Positions 7,680-16,374 are shown, numbered from the stretch's first letter. The stretch is 36,845 bases of DNA from Yaniella sp. (GCF_030453185.1 NZ_JAKDKW010000017.1:1-36845); one strand, 5' to 3'. Notes: generated from the letters alone by a model not told the origin. Numbers and translations are program-made.

Positions 7680-7850
7680 CTGTGCGAGAGGCTGCGGATT
7701 TTGTAGAACCACACACTCGTCTTCGGCTGCGTTTCCAGCGGTGTAGGTCAGCATCGTCGTCGACGATTGCAGAGTGAGCGACGCCGTCATCAACTTGGAG
7801 AAGTCCTGAGCGTAGCGACGAATTTCTCGCGACAACCCTAGGGCGTGATG
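7680..7850. other. Non-coding debris containing a DUF11-repeat fragment
   Basis: No gene. Bases about 7782-7807 (ACGCCGTCATCAAC then TGGAGAAGTC) match the remnant at about 2663-2688 with one mismatch, so this is another scrap of the same surface-protein repeat. The match ends quickly on both sides. Confidence 0.45.
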
Positions 7851-8612
7851 CTAGCGTTCACGCATATGGGATGGAAGCGGCTGGATGAATGTCACGCCCA
7901 GGGACTCAGCCAGTGTGTCGAGTGTTAGACGGGCAGATCCCTCGAGTAGCGCGCCTGAAGCGTGCTGGTGCACTAGCAGCTTCCAGCTACCCCGATCATG
8001 CGGAACCCGGTCGGCGAATAGCACCATAGAGTTCACTCCATTGTGCCCAGCTAGCTCAGCTTGTCGAGAGTGCCATACAATACCAGCTGGTTGTTGGCCG
8101 CCGTCACCACGCATGGTATGGATTGCTTGAGCTACCCGCCGCGTGCATGGGTAATGCTCCGGATGGCTGCTGGCGATGTTGTCCCGAATCAAGCCAAGTT
8201 GCTGAAGTCGCTCATCGCGAAGGTCCACGACATGTAGATCTGCGGGCGGGGTGACATGGGCATGTAGACGGCCATGAAGCTGCATCTCAGGGACTACCCG
8301 GTCGTCTTGTTCATGGATGTAGTGAAATGTTGTCTCTAACAGTGCGGCTGCCAGGGACTCGGCGAGATAGAGCGTGGGAATGCGTTGGCCTGAATCCAGA
8401 GAAGTAAACGGCGCAAACCGTGTGTCTCCGTATCCTGGGTTGGGTGTGCTGAAACTATCGTGAACACTGTAGACCCGCACCCAGGGGTGGTCGGCTGGGA
8501 AGGTCACTGCGGGGAGTGCTCCGGCCTGGGCTAGCCTTGTAAGTTCTTCCACGGCAACGGTGCAGTGACTTGGTTTCGGGCATGCTAAATCCAGCGGTGG
8601 AAACTCAGACAT
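7851..8612 (-). CDS. RES-domain toxin (NAD+-degrading type)
   Basis: 253 residues. RES-family landmarks are visible in order: Arg46 in VRVYSVHDS, RFAPF (residues 65-69), LYLAES (81-86), Glu93 in LLETTFH, and Ser182 in WHSRQAE. Known RES toxins (e.g. MbcT, Res) deplete NAD+ and are neutralised by an Xre/MbcA-type antitoxin encoded just upstream. Here the start overlaps the antitoxin stop by one base (TAATG), giving translational coupling. All key residues are present, so the toxin is probably active. Slightly longer than the typical RES protein because of an N-terminal extension. Confidence 0.85.
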   Translation of the reverse strand: MSEFPPLDLACPKPSHCTVAVEELTRLAQAGALPAVTFPADHPWVRVYSVHDSFSTPNPGYGDTRFAPFTSLDSGQRIPTLYLAESLAAALLETTFHYIHEQDDRVVPEMQLHGRLHAHVTPPADLHVVDLRDERLQQLGLIRDNIASSHPEHYPCTRRVAQAIHTMRGDGGQQPAGIVWHSRQAELAGHNGVNSMVLFADRVPHDRGSWKLLVHQHASGALLEGSARLTLDTLAESLGVTFIQPLPSHMRER

Positions 8613-9238
8613 TATGCAGCTGAATCCCGAATTCTTGACATCTCTGCGGCGTATCGATCAGCAGCTCGTTGCGCACGTTCAGGTTCGTGTTCCACAACCT
8701 CTGCTGGCACCTCTCCACTGAGAAGACCAGTCGAGGTGGCAAGCCAGGCCCAGATGGACCACTCGTCTAACCCCGAGGCAATCAACGGTCGAACCAGGGT
8801 AGTGACTTTAGCGTTCAGGTCACCATGGGTACTTAACTGCACTTTGGGGATGAGCGTTGACCCCTTGAGCTTGACGGTAAACAGGTCGCCGCGCTCGCGG
8901 GCTCGGGCCGCCCACGTGCGTACAGAGCTGACTTGCGATTCCCGAAGATGTGCCAGGGATTCGTACGTCTCGTAGCCACTGTCATTCATTAACCGCTGAC
9001 GCAGAGCCGCTGTGCGTTGCACTTGGCGTTGGGTTGGGGTGGAGAGAAGTTCTGTGTCCTGGGAGAGGAGCGCTTGGTTGAGGTAGTCCTCTAATGCGGC
9101 GCGAGCCTGCAGCTTTGAATCATCCACAGCGCGGTATAATTCGATGGCGCGCTGTACGTCCTGGGCACTAAGCCCCACCACTTCGACGTGGTCGGCGCCG
9201 TCACGGATTTCGATGCGATCGGGTGTATTGGCGGTCAT
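8612..9238 (-). CDS. Antitoxin of the RES pair (Xre/MbcA/ParS-like C-terminal domain)
   Basis: 208 residues. The N-terminal region (QDVQRAIELY) is followed by an HTH-like central part (SLAHLRESQVSSVRTWAARARERG). The C-terminus reads GLDEWSIWAWLATSTGLLSGEVPAEVV, the toxin-binding pattern of DUF2384/MbcA antitoxins (W-x-x-WL-x-x-x-x-x-LL-x-G-x-x-P). Start ATG 9238 has AAGGAGATATCC directly before it, a strong ribosome site. It is the first gene of the two-gene operon. Antitoxins of this kind usually repress their own promoter; a GTAGC-AAA-GTAGC direct repeat at about 9266-9278 is a candidate operator. Confidence 0.75.
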   Translation of the reverse strand: MTANTPDRIEIRDGADHVEVVGLSAQDVQRAIELYRAVDDSKLQARAALEDYLNQALLSQDTELLSTPTQRQVQRTAALRQRLMNDSGYETYESLAHLRESQVSSVRTWAARARERGDLFTVKLKGSTLIPKVQLSTHGDLNAKVTTLVRPLIASGLDEWSIWAWLATSTGLLSGEVPAEVVEHEPERAQRAADRYAAEMSRIRDSAA

Positions 9239-9299
9239 GGATATCTCCTTATGTACTACCTATACTGTAGCAAAGTAGCGCACAAGGGAGAATCGCCTC

Positions 9300-9446
9300 A
9301 TGCGCTTCACTTCTGGTCCGGTTCCCACTGCAGTAGGTTGGCCAGCAGGTCGGTTTGCTCCCAGCGTCGTAGAATGCGTGATAAGTATGCGGGCTTGGGC
9401 AGGAGCGTCTTGGGCTAGAACTCTTAGCGACATAACCAGAGAATGA
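9300..9446 (+). CDS. Possible small ORF, 48 aa, divergent from RES-Xre
   Basis: ATG at 9300 with GGGAG about nine bases upstream opens 48 codons (MRFTSGPVPTAVGWPAGRF...). It points away from the antitoxin gene and could share its promoter region. No family recognised, and the Trp/Ala-rich composition is not decisive. May be spurious. Confidence 0.2.
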   Translation: MRFTSGPVPTAVGWPAGRFAPSVVECVISMRAWAGASWARTLSDITRE

Positions 9447-9545
9447 TCACAGAATTTTGTCTCAAAAAGTAGACGAGCGCCCTCCCACAATAATCTTCGC
9501 AACAGTGTCCGATGAGCCGTCCGAACTGACACGACTCTAGCTGCG

Positions 9546-9814
9546 CAGACGTTGTCGTCTGACGGTGTTCCGCTTGAGGAAGCGATGCGCCGCCAGCGGG
9601 TGACGATCGGAGAGCTGCGGCAAGCGGTGCGTGGTGCGGGCGACGGCGACCTTGCTGACGTCGGGGCTATTGTCCTGGAGAGCGACGACTCACTCAGTGA
9701 CGTTGCGGCGCAGAACATGGGCAATGCCACTGCATTGGAAGACGTGGAAATGACCGACGCTGCATAGCCTCGCCACAGGCGCCTTTCTGTTGAAGAAAGG
9801 TCCAGAACATTCGC
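9546..9814 (+). repeat. Direct repeat, copy B: truncated DUF421 3' end
   Basis: Second copy of 3350-3618, same orientation. It has the same codons and the same post-stop sequence with scattered substitutions. Homology begins abruptly inside the gene, so the membrane-spanning half is absent. Confidence 0.85.
9552..9767 (+). pseudogene. DUF421 gene fragment (C-terminal 65-70 codons)
   Basis: Reads SDGVPLEEAMRRQRVTIGEL and runs to the stop, nearly the same as the C-terminus of the intact gene at 3053-3571. All three membrane helices are missing and no ribosome site precedes it. Differences from copy A keep the frame open, suggesting either recent truncation or origin from a related strain's allele. 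Confidence 0.8.
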
Positions 9815-10097
9815 CATCCTTGCCTATGCTGTGAACCTGAAGCTCGCGGGCCCTGACGATTATCAATCCCAGCAACTTGACTGTAAGCGACCGCGCCATT
9901 GTCGAGGCGTCGGCCACGCTGACCCTGGCCAGGAGCTCCGTGTGGAGCGTTTCCAATAGAGTGGGAACGTGCTACTTACGCGACTACAAAACAACCGGTG
10001 GGCAACCCGTTTCAGTGTTCTCTACACGTTATTTCGTCTAAAAGATATCTAACTCCTACGAGGCCGTAAAGGGTTACAGTTTGGGTTGTTGTTTTGG
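9815..10097. other. Intergenic stretch, nothing recognised
   Basis: No credible gene, hairpin terminator or RNA seen between the DUF421 fragment and the TIGR04255 gene, apart from the promoter element at 10098. The last 120 bases are AT-richer, as expected of a promoter region. Confidence 0.5.
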
Positions 10098-10103
10098 TAT
10101 TGT
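10098..10103 (+). promoter_or_regulatory. -10 element of a putative leaderless promoter for the TIGR04255 operon
   Basis: TATTGT ends six bases before the ATG at 10110, and no ribosome site is present. This fits a leaderless transcript for the first gene of the three-gene cassette. Confidence 0.5.
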
Positions 10104-10109
10104 GCAAGT

Positions 10110-10892
10110 ATGACTCAAAGAGAAATTTACCCAAATGCGCCGATCTCTTTGGTGGTTGCAGAAATTCGACACCCGATGCTGAGTGATTTGACGAGCGCTG
10201 AACTCGGCGACTTGAAGTCGGCTTTTTCTCTGACCCTCCCTATCTTGCGTTGGGATGAACATGTCGATATAGACATTCCTACCGGGAGCAGGCGTGTATT
10301 TCGATTTCCGCGTTTCGCGTCTCGGGATTTGCATCACAGCGTCACCGTCCGGCCCGACGCGTTGATCGTCGAGTCCATGGTCTACACAGGTTGGGAAGAC
10401 TTCCGACAGCACGTGGTCACAGCTATGCAGGCTCATGATGCGGTGAAACCTTTGGAAGGCATCGAGCGAATCGGCCTGCGCTATATTGATGAGATTCGCC
10501 TATCTGATGCCTACGATTCCATAGATTGGGCTGATTGGGTTGCTGACGATCTGATAGGGCCGAAAAGTATTGAAGGCGTACTCGATGCCCCCATAGAACA
10601 ATCACAGGGCACAGCGATTGTTCAAGTCAGTCCGAGTATCTCGTATACAGTCCGCTACGGGGCCGCCCGCGGGCAAGCAGTGGTGTCGACGGATAACCTC
10701 GTCAGAGCAGACGAAATGCGTGGGGATTACTTCTTGCTTGACCTCGATGGTGCTTGGTTGCCACCCCAGCGTAGCGTGCCAGAATTTGATATTGATGCTG
10801 TAACCGAGACGCTTGATGAACTTCATCAACCGATCGGGGCACTCTTTGAATCCTTGATTACTGAAAGACTTCGAGATGAGGTTTTGCGATGA
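10110..10892 (+). CDS. TIGR04255 family protein
   Basis: 260 residues. The start resembles the TIGR04255 signature (YPNAPISLVVAEIRHP, residues 6-21) and the mid-protein IGLRYIDEIRL matches its RYIN-type motif. The family is sporadically distributed with no established function. No membrane segment. I chose ATG 10110 over the in-frame start at 10086 because the signature then begins at the usual distance and a -10 element is correctly placed. The gene overlaps the next by four bases (ATGA), so the two are co-translated. Its place in front of an antitoxin-like HTH gene suggests a toxin-antitoxin or defence role; that is inference. Confidence 0.8.
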   Translation: MTQREIYPNAPISLVVAEIRHPMLSDLTSAELGDLKSAFSLTLPILRWDEHVDIDIPTGSRRVFRFPRFASRDLHHSVTVRPDALIVESMVYTGWEDFRQHVVTAMQAHDAVKPLEGIERIGLRYIDEIRLSDAYDSIDWADWVADDLIGPKSIEGVLDAPIEQSQGTAIVQVSPSISYTVRYGAARGQAVVSTDNLVRADEMRGDYFLLDLDGAWLPPQRSVPEFDIDAVTETLDELHQPIGALFESLITERLRDEVLR

Positions 10893-11530
10893 TCGACGTA
10901 CTGTCTTCTCAAAAAGAACCGGTTCCAACCGGTGGAATCGATACCCAACCGTCACTGGCCCCAAGGTACGAGACGCGGTCTAGTTACACTCGCGAATCGA
11001 GTGTTCTACGACGCCAGGTTAAAGACTTAACAGACGATTCTCAAGAGACCCATAGAAACGCGGTTCGAATTGAATTAGACCACCGGAGCCACCGGTGGGC
11101 TCGCCAGTCAACCCACGATTTACTGTCGGAATTGCGCAGCTGGGGGTTCGCATGGCGGGACGTAGCTCGAATTGTGGGCGTCTCTGTTCCTGCCCTCCAA
11201 AAATGGCGTAAAGGTGCGAGCCAGTCCAGCACGAATCGACTCAAATTAGCTCAGTTCGTCGCCCTCGTTGAGTATGTTGAGCACGAACTCCTTATTAATG
11301 ACGTGGCATCGTGGTTAGAAATGCCGATACGCACGGGTGTTCATTTGACGGCTTTGGATTTGTTAGCTGAGAACCGGGAAGTTCTCGTCATTGAGCTTGC
11401 CAGTGAACAAGCGACGCCAGAGAAAGTGCTTGATGAGTTTGAACCAGAGTGGCGTGAGAAACTCGTGGATAATGCGTTCGAAGTCTTTACTGCCTCGGAT
11501 GGAAGTAAAGCCATCCGACCGAGAGACTGA
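10889..11530 (+). CDS. HTH protein with Xre/ParS-like antitoxin architecture
   Basis: 213 residues. An unstructured N-terminus (1-65) leads to a helix-turn-helix at about residues 78-112 (LLSELRSWGFAWRDVARIVG then VSVPALQKWRKG). The C-terminal region with ASWLEMPI, LTALDLLAENRE and LVIELA resembles the DUF2384 toxin-binding domain of RES-type antitoxins. There is no RES gene beside it; instead it sits between a TIGR04255 gene (4-base overlap) and an unknown gene (6-base gap). It is plausibly the autoregulator or antitoxin of the cassette. The HTH is clear; the C-terminal domain call is moderate. Confidence 0.7.
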   Translation: MIDVLSSQKEPVPTGGIDTQPSLAPRYETRSSYTRESSVLRRQVKDLTDDSQETHRNAVRIELDHRSHRWARQSTHDLLSELRSWGFAWRDVARIVGVSVPALQKWRKGASQSSTNRLKLAQFVALVEYVEHELLINDVASWLEMPIRTGVHLTALDLLAENREVLVIELASEQATPEKVLDEFEPEWREKLVDNAFEVFTASDGSKAIRPRD

Positions 11531-11536
11531 GACTGA

Positions 11537-12220
11537 ATGGCCTATCAGCTCGAGACGCCAAAACCGCTGTCGTCGATATATCTTGCTCGTGGAGTCGACG
11601 AGGTGGACGAATATCGCCCTTGGTTTACCGGCGACGTGTTCCAAGTGAAAAACTCGTCGGACATGATGATCATGCTTCAACATCCCTGCTCGCTGAGAAT
11701 TGACGGCAGTGTGCTGGAGGAGCGACTGCTGATGGCACAGATCACCATAGGGAAAAACCACCGGTCGGATTGGAACAAGCATGCCTTCGCTGAGATGCCA
11801 CTTCCAGAACTCATAGAGGGTGACGACACGAAATATGTGGTTTCCTTTCGGCATCTCGAGCTCGTGGAATCAGAAACCTTCGGTGACGGATCTTCACGTA
11901 TCGCAACGCTAAGTTCGCATGGTATCAACCTATTGTTGCAGCGGTGGATTTTCCAGAACAGCCGCGTCATCGTGCCTACGATGACCTATGAAGAGCAAAT
12001 ATCCGGTCCCTATAACGAGGCAGACCTCGAAGCAGAATGGCTCAGCGAACTTGACGGTACCCAGCAGGGTACTTCGACGACCTTCCACCAATGGATACGG
12101 GAGTCACCTGACGGTTCCGATATTCGACGGCAAGCGATGCTGGAAGATCCGCAGCAGAGAGCTTTTGTTCGGCGTGAAATGATTCAGGAAATCGATCGAC
12201 TGATCGACTCCTCTGGCTAG
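11537..12220 (+). CDS. Uncharacterised protein with QHPCSLR motif, third gene of the cassette
   Basis: 227 residues, soluble, no membrane helix or signal peptide. It opens MAYQLETPKPLSSIYLARG. The most family-like part is MMIMLQHPCSLR followed by an LLMAQITIG strand, resembling a His-Pro-Cys motif in uncharacterised proteins that read as VSHPCxxR. The C-terminal third is charged and helical (MIQEIDRLID at the end). Spacing of six bases from the HTH gene, same strand, same operon. Function unknown; being paired with an antitoxin-like protein it is a toxin/effector candidate, but nothing catalytic is recognised. Confidence 0.7.
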   Translation: MAYQLETPKPLSSIYLARGVDEVDEYRPWFTGDVFQVKNSSDMMIMLQHPCSLRIDGSVLEERLLMAQITIGKNHRSDWNKHAFAEMPLPELIEGDDTKYVVSFRHLELVESETFGDGSSRIATLSSHGINLLLQRWIFQNSRVIVPTMTYEEQISGPYNEADLEAEWLSELDGTQQGTSTTFHQWIRESPDGSDIRRQAMLEDPQQRAFVRREMIQEIDRLIDSSG

Positions 12221-12366
12221 GAGTTCAGAAGGCCGGTCGAGAGAACCTTCATATCAACAAACGTTTTATGAAGTTATTGACACGTCAGAAGTGGATATGC
12301 AGAAGCGTTGTACGGGTCTTCATGATGTGAACAAAAGACATACATGTCTGCGGCGAAGGAAGAAGG

Positions 12367-15300
12367 GTGGACGCTGTGCAGTATGAAGACGAAACCTCCG
12401 CGACGAAGGGAACGTCGGCAGTGAAGTTAACATCGCTAGCTCCTACCTTCGACGAGGAACAGCATCAAACTTATCTGAGTCGTCTTGAGGAGCAAATCGA
12501 GGAGCCTGACAACCTCAATATTGCACTCACCGGACGCTACGGCGCCGGGAAATCTAGTGTACTGAACAAATTTGCGGAGACTCGTTCGCAGCCGCCTTTG
12601 CGGTTAGCCATTTCTACTCTCGGCCCGAACGGTGACGGTTCGACGCTGACCAACCGTATCCAAAAGGAACTTGTTAAACAGATCGTCTACAGCGCAGCGC
12701 CCGAGACGTTGCGTCATTCGCAGTTCCGTCGTCGCACGCCATTTCTGTTGCCGCGAGTTATTGGTGAGGCGGTCGTCGTAGTAGGTTTGACCGTCGCGTT
12801 TCTGGCGTTGCTAGGCTGGCTTCCCACAGTAGTGGGTACTGGTCCGGATAGTCACTGGTTTTTGGGAGTCCTCGCCTGGCTTGGCCTCGCTGTTGTTGCA
12901 ATCGCAACTTACGTGTTGTTGCGTTGGGTGACTCACGAACGCTTTGTGGTCTCGGGTGTTTCCGCAGGTGGCGCTACTCTGAAACTCTCCAAACGTGCTC
13001 ACACTTACTTCGATGAGTACCTGGACGACATCGTCAACTATTTCGATACTGAGAATATCGATATCGTCATATTCGAAGATCTGGATCGTTTCAACGACCC
13101 GCAAATTTTCGAAGCTCTGCGTGAGCTCAACACTTTGCTTAATAACACTCAGAAGCGCACGGAGAGGGAAACGCCGCTGCGGTTTATATATGCGGTTCGA
13201 GATAGTCTTTTCGAGAAACTTGGAAATGATGCCGAAACTGAAGGAGATGACGCCGTAACCGCTGAGACCGAGCGCGCGAACCGTACTAAGTTCTTCGATC
13301 TCGTGATTCCAATGGTGCCGTTTATCTCACACCGTAATGCGCGCGAACTCCTCACTGATCTCCTGAAAGACGCAGGAATCGCAAGCATCGATCGCCGGTT
13401 GGTTAACGTGGTAGCTCAGCACTCGACCGATATGCGGCTGCTACACAACATATCAAATGAGTATCTAGTATTTGCTGAGCGGCTTCTGGAATCTGAAAAG
13501 GTTGCACCCGGGCTCACGCCAAGCAACCTTTTTGCGCTAGTTGTGTATAAGAACTTTCATCTCAAAGACTTCGAAAATATCGCACGCCGTACTAGCGACC
13601 TCGACGACCTCTACGACTTTCGCCGAAAGTTGGTTCGTGAATCGATAGCGGCGAAGCAGCAGCATAAGCGTGATCTTGTCTCCGGTTGGACACAACCACC
13701 CCTGCGCTCTGCATTAGCGCAGAAGCTCGGCTCGCGGTTGCTTGCAGTATCAAACCTGGCTCGGAGGGCTGCCAGGCGTTCCAACATGACCCGACTGCGG
13801 TTTCGAGTCGAAGAACGCGATTTTTCAGAAGATGAGGTGGTCAGCTTCGAGTTTTGGCAGGTAGCTTCGCGGGCGAAAAACCTAACGATTACTGCATCCG
13901 GACCACCTGGTAATGGTAAATACGATTTGATTGTCTTGAATAAAGCAGACTTGGAGGCGGTAACAGAGCATGAAATGAAACCGGAGCAATGGGATGACAT
14001 CGATGTCGAAGCCGTGAACAGAGAGCTTAGCGATGTTGAACGAGACATCACTTTCCTCCGACGGGCGGATTTCGTGGATCTCTCCAGGAGTTGTGTTTAC
14101 AAGCTTGCATGGCCTTCGTTCATTCATGACATTACGGACGATACTGATGCCGAAAAATCTGCCACTCCCGTCAAGGCAACTGCAGTTGACCGTAGCTTCT
14201 CTGAGCTGGTCGACGAGACAATGAAATCAGAACTGTCGCGCCAGCTCGTCAGGCGAGGCTACATTGACCGCAATTTTGCGCTGTACGCGGCCCAATTCTA
14301 CGGACACTTCACCGGTATTGATGTAGCCAATTTCATGGTCCAGAATGTCCAAACAAATACGATGGAAATTGACTACCCGTTTACGGGCCCTGATGCGGTG
14401 GCGAATTTGTTAGCTGAAGCAGATGACGACTTCACCGAGACTGTTGCTGCTTTCAATATCGATGTCCTCGACCATCTCCTTAACACCAAGGACAAGAGAG
14501 CAAGTAACATTGTCCACCATCTGGCGTCTGATTTTAATGCTGATGCTCGTACGTTCATGGCTGCCTACCTCACTTCAGGCGCCCACACTGAAGAACTTTC
14601 AGCTCAGCTCGCCGGAGACGCTTGGTCTGAGATTTTTAATCATCTCGTCACGGACGACGATGTCCCCGGAGACAAACGTCCGGCCCTTGTTAACGCTGCA
14701 CTCAGCGCAGTTGACCCCGATCAAACTTACGAACTGACACAGTCAGTCAACGATTTTATCGCTGAGTATTACGGCGATATGGCAGTTTTTACCCGCCCTC
14801 AGAATCAGAATATCGTCGCGAACGTTGTCACCTTCTTGCAGCGTGCAGACATCCTTATTCCAGATATTGGTGCGCTGGATGAGCGAATGAGCGACCACAT
14901 CGTGAGCAATAATCAATACCAAATCACGGCTACAAACCTGCATCATGCTCTTGGTCCCGAGGACACGGCTGTAAACACCATAGGCATCGGTCTAGACCGA
15001 GTGCGAGAGAGTCAGGATGTTTACGAGTACTGTGTCGCCCATCCAGAGGACTATCAAGCCGCTTTCGAGGAAGATGACGGAACTCCATATACCGTCTTCA
15101 GTTCCGATACTCTAATCGCGCTTGTGGACGATGCAGTCGAAACCTGGGACAAGGAACAGCTTGCTGATGTCATTCGTCGTTCAGCCCCCGAGAGCGAAGT
15201 GCACAACCTGACTAGTGTTCCCGTCTTAGTCTGGCCCATTCTTGCGGACGCTGGTCGTTTTCGAGTCTCTCTCGCCAACGTCGAGAGGTATCGTCAAGAA

Positions 15301-16116
15301 GTTGGCTCTATCGATGAACATTTAGCCAAAATGCTTGAAAACGAGGAGACTATCCGTACAGAGGAGATCGTAGACACAACGGACGATGCCGGGGAGAAAA
15401 TTGATGCACAAGCAGCGGCCATCACGATCCTGAATGCACAAACGATCACAGAGCCAGCAATTCGTGTTGCCGTGGCTTCCAGTCTTAACCCTGAAGCACC
15501 ACTTCAGGTACGTGATATTCATCCAGAAGCCAGCGAATTATTTGTGCAGCTTCTCCAGAATGAGCTCATCGCAGACGATGCGGAGTCGTTCAGCCACTTT
15601 CGTGAAGCTGGGTGGTCTGCCATCGGCCCTGCTGTCGCCGCGTCACAAAACATCACCAAATTCTTGACTCCGGATCTAATTCAGGGATTCGTGGCTGATG
15701 CACTCAACGGCGCTGAGACCCGGGACAAGATCGGCCACAAGATCGTCACAAATGTAGATGAATTTGTGCCCGATGATAACCCGACTGTGCTGACAGCGTT
15801 GGCCAAATATGTTGATTCTCGTGTGTTCTCTCTGACCCCTCAAACTGTTTTTCTAATTCCAAAAGTCCGCGACTCTACCCAGCGACCGGTTCTGCAGCTA
15901 CTACAGGCAGCAGAACCAGAAGCGACCGCCGACCATATTTATGATGTATTCACTGCAATTGGCGTGCCATACAGTAATATCAATCAAGCTGGAAAGCAGT
16001 TCGAAGTTGAGAAGGACGAACTTCATACGGCTCTGCTAACTACGCTGCAAGATGGCAAAGTCTGCACATTCAGGAAAAAGCGTGCTAAGGAGCTGTACAC
16101 CGTGAACGTTGAATAA
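12367..16116 (+). CDS. YobI/KAP-like membrane P-loop NTPase, 1249 aa
   Basis: N-terminal P-loop: Walker A GRYGAGKSS at residues 56-64; Walker B at 231-241 (IDIVIFEDLDR). Two transmembrane helices (about 131-151 and 163-186) lie between them, the layout of KAP/YobI-type NTPases. After the NTPase core come several hundred residues of acidic, helical sequence without recognised domains. The end (FRKKRAKELYTVN) is winged-helix-like at best. Large NTPases of this kind are common in defence islands, where membrane-inserted KAP-like proteins are suspected anti-phage sensors or effectors; the role here is inferred. Start GTG 12367 with GAAGGAAGAAG upstream; a second GTG at 12376 is possible. It follows the three-gene cassette by 146 bases on the same strand, so it may have its own promoter. 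Confidence 0.85.
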   Translation: MDAVQYEDETSATKGTSAVKLTSLAPTFDEEQHQTYLSRLEEQIEEPDNLNIALTGRYGAGKSSVLNKFAETRSQPPLRLAISTLGPNGDGSTLTNRIQKELVKQIVYSAAPETLRHSQFRRRTPFLLPRVIGEAVVVVGLTVAFLALLGWLPTVVGTGPDSHWFLGVLAWLGLAVVAIATYVLLRWVTHERFVVSGVSAGGATLKLSKRAHTYFDEYLDDIVNYFDTENIDIVIFEDLDRFNDPQIFEALRELNTLLNNTQKRTERETPLRFIYAVRDSLFEKLGNDAETEGDDAVTAETERANRTKFFDLVIPMVPFISHRNARELLTDLLKDAGIASIDRRLVNVVAQHSTDMRLLHNISNEYLVFAERLLESEKVAPGLTPSNLFALVVYKNFHLKDFENIARRTSDLDDLYDFRRKLVRESIAAKQQHKRDLVSGWTQPPLRSALAQKLGSRLLAVSNLARRAARRSNMTRLRFRVEERDFSEDEVVSFEFWQVASRAKNLTITASGPPGNGKYDLIVLNKADLEAVTEHEMKPEQWDDIDVEAVNRELSDVERDITFLRRADFVDLSRSCVYKLAWPSFIHDITDDTDAEKSATPVKATAVDRSFSELVDETMKSELSRQLVRRGYIDRNFALYAAQFYGHFTGIDVANFMVQNVQTNTMEIDYPFTGPDAVANLLAEADDDFTETVAAFNIDVLDHLLNTKDKRASNIVHHLASDFNADARTFMAAYLTSGAHTEELSAQLAGDAWSEIFNHLVTDDDVPGDKRPALVNAALSAVDPDQTYELTQSVNDFIAEYYGDMAVFTRPQNQNIVANVVTFLQRADILIPDIGALDERMSDHIVSNNQYQITATNLHHALGPEDTAVNTIGIGLDRVRESQDVYEYCVAHPEDYQAAFEEDDGTPYTVFSSDTLIALVDDAVETWDKEQLADVIRRSAPESEVHNLTSVPVLVWPILADAGRFRVSLANVERYRQEVGSIDEHLAKMLENEETIRTEEIVDTTDDAGEKIDAQAAAITILNAQTITEPAIRVAVASSLNPEAPLQVRDIHPEASELFVQLLQNELIADDAESFSHFREAGWSAIGPAVAASQNITKFLTPDLIQGFVADALNGAETRDKIGHKIVTNVDEFVPDDNPTVLTALAKYVDSRVFSLTPQTVFLIPKVRDSTQRPVLQLLQAAEPEATADHIYDVFTAIGVPYSNINQAGKQFEVEKDELHTALLTTLQDGKVCTFRKKRAKELYTVNVE

Positions 16117-16132
16117 TGAGATGCTTGGTTTG

Positions 16133-16350
16133 CTAGTGCAACAGCGTGAGCTCAACGTTATTGCAGCCAGGCGTTTCTTCGATGTTTTTCATGTTTACAC
16201 CTGCGTAGTTGGCGTTCCGGAAGTGGCCATGGTGGGTGTAAGGCCAGGCTTTTGAGACGATGCTGACACGGCTGCCGTCGGGAAGCGGTGTGAATAATCG
16301 CCTAGATGCTGATTGAGTTTCAGCACAGGGGCGTCCTCGTGGCTAACCGG
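16133..16350 (-). pseudogene. Unidentified coding remnant
   Basis: A minus-strand open frame without start codon ends at 16133. It reads LPDGSRVSIVSKAWPYTHHG, then HFRNANYAGVNMKNIEETPG, then CNNVELTLLH. The composition looks like genuine protein, but I recognise no family. Probably the C-terminal stub of a deleted gene between the NTPase and the epimerase. Confidence 0.3.
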
Positions 16351-16374
16351 GCCCGGCAAGCCGATGCACGACCA

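Noticed and set aside
9260-9817. 185-codon minus-strand open frame
   Set aside because: It runs antisense to the DUF421 fragment, is rich in Ser/Arg, has no ribosome site and resembles no family; a shadow of high-GC codons.
12277-12282. TTGACA as a -35 box for the NTPase gene
   Set aside because: No -10-like hexamer at 16-18 bases; the only TA-rich hexamers are at wrong distances.
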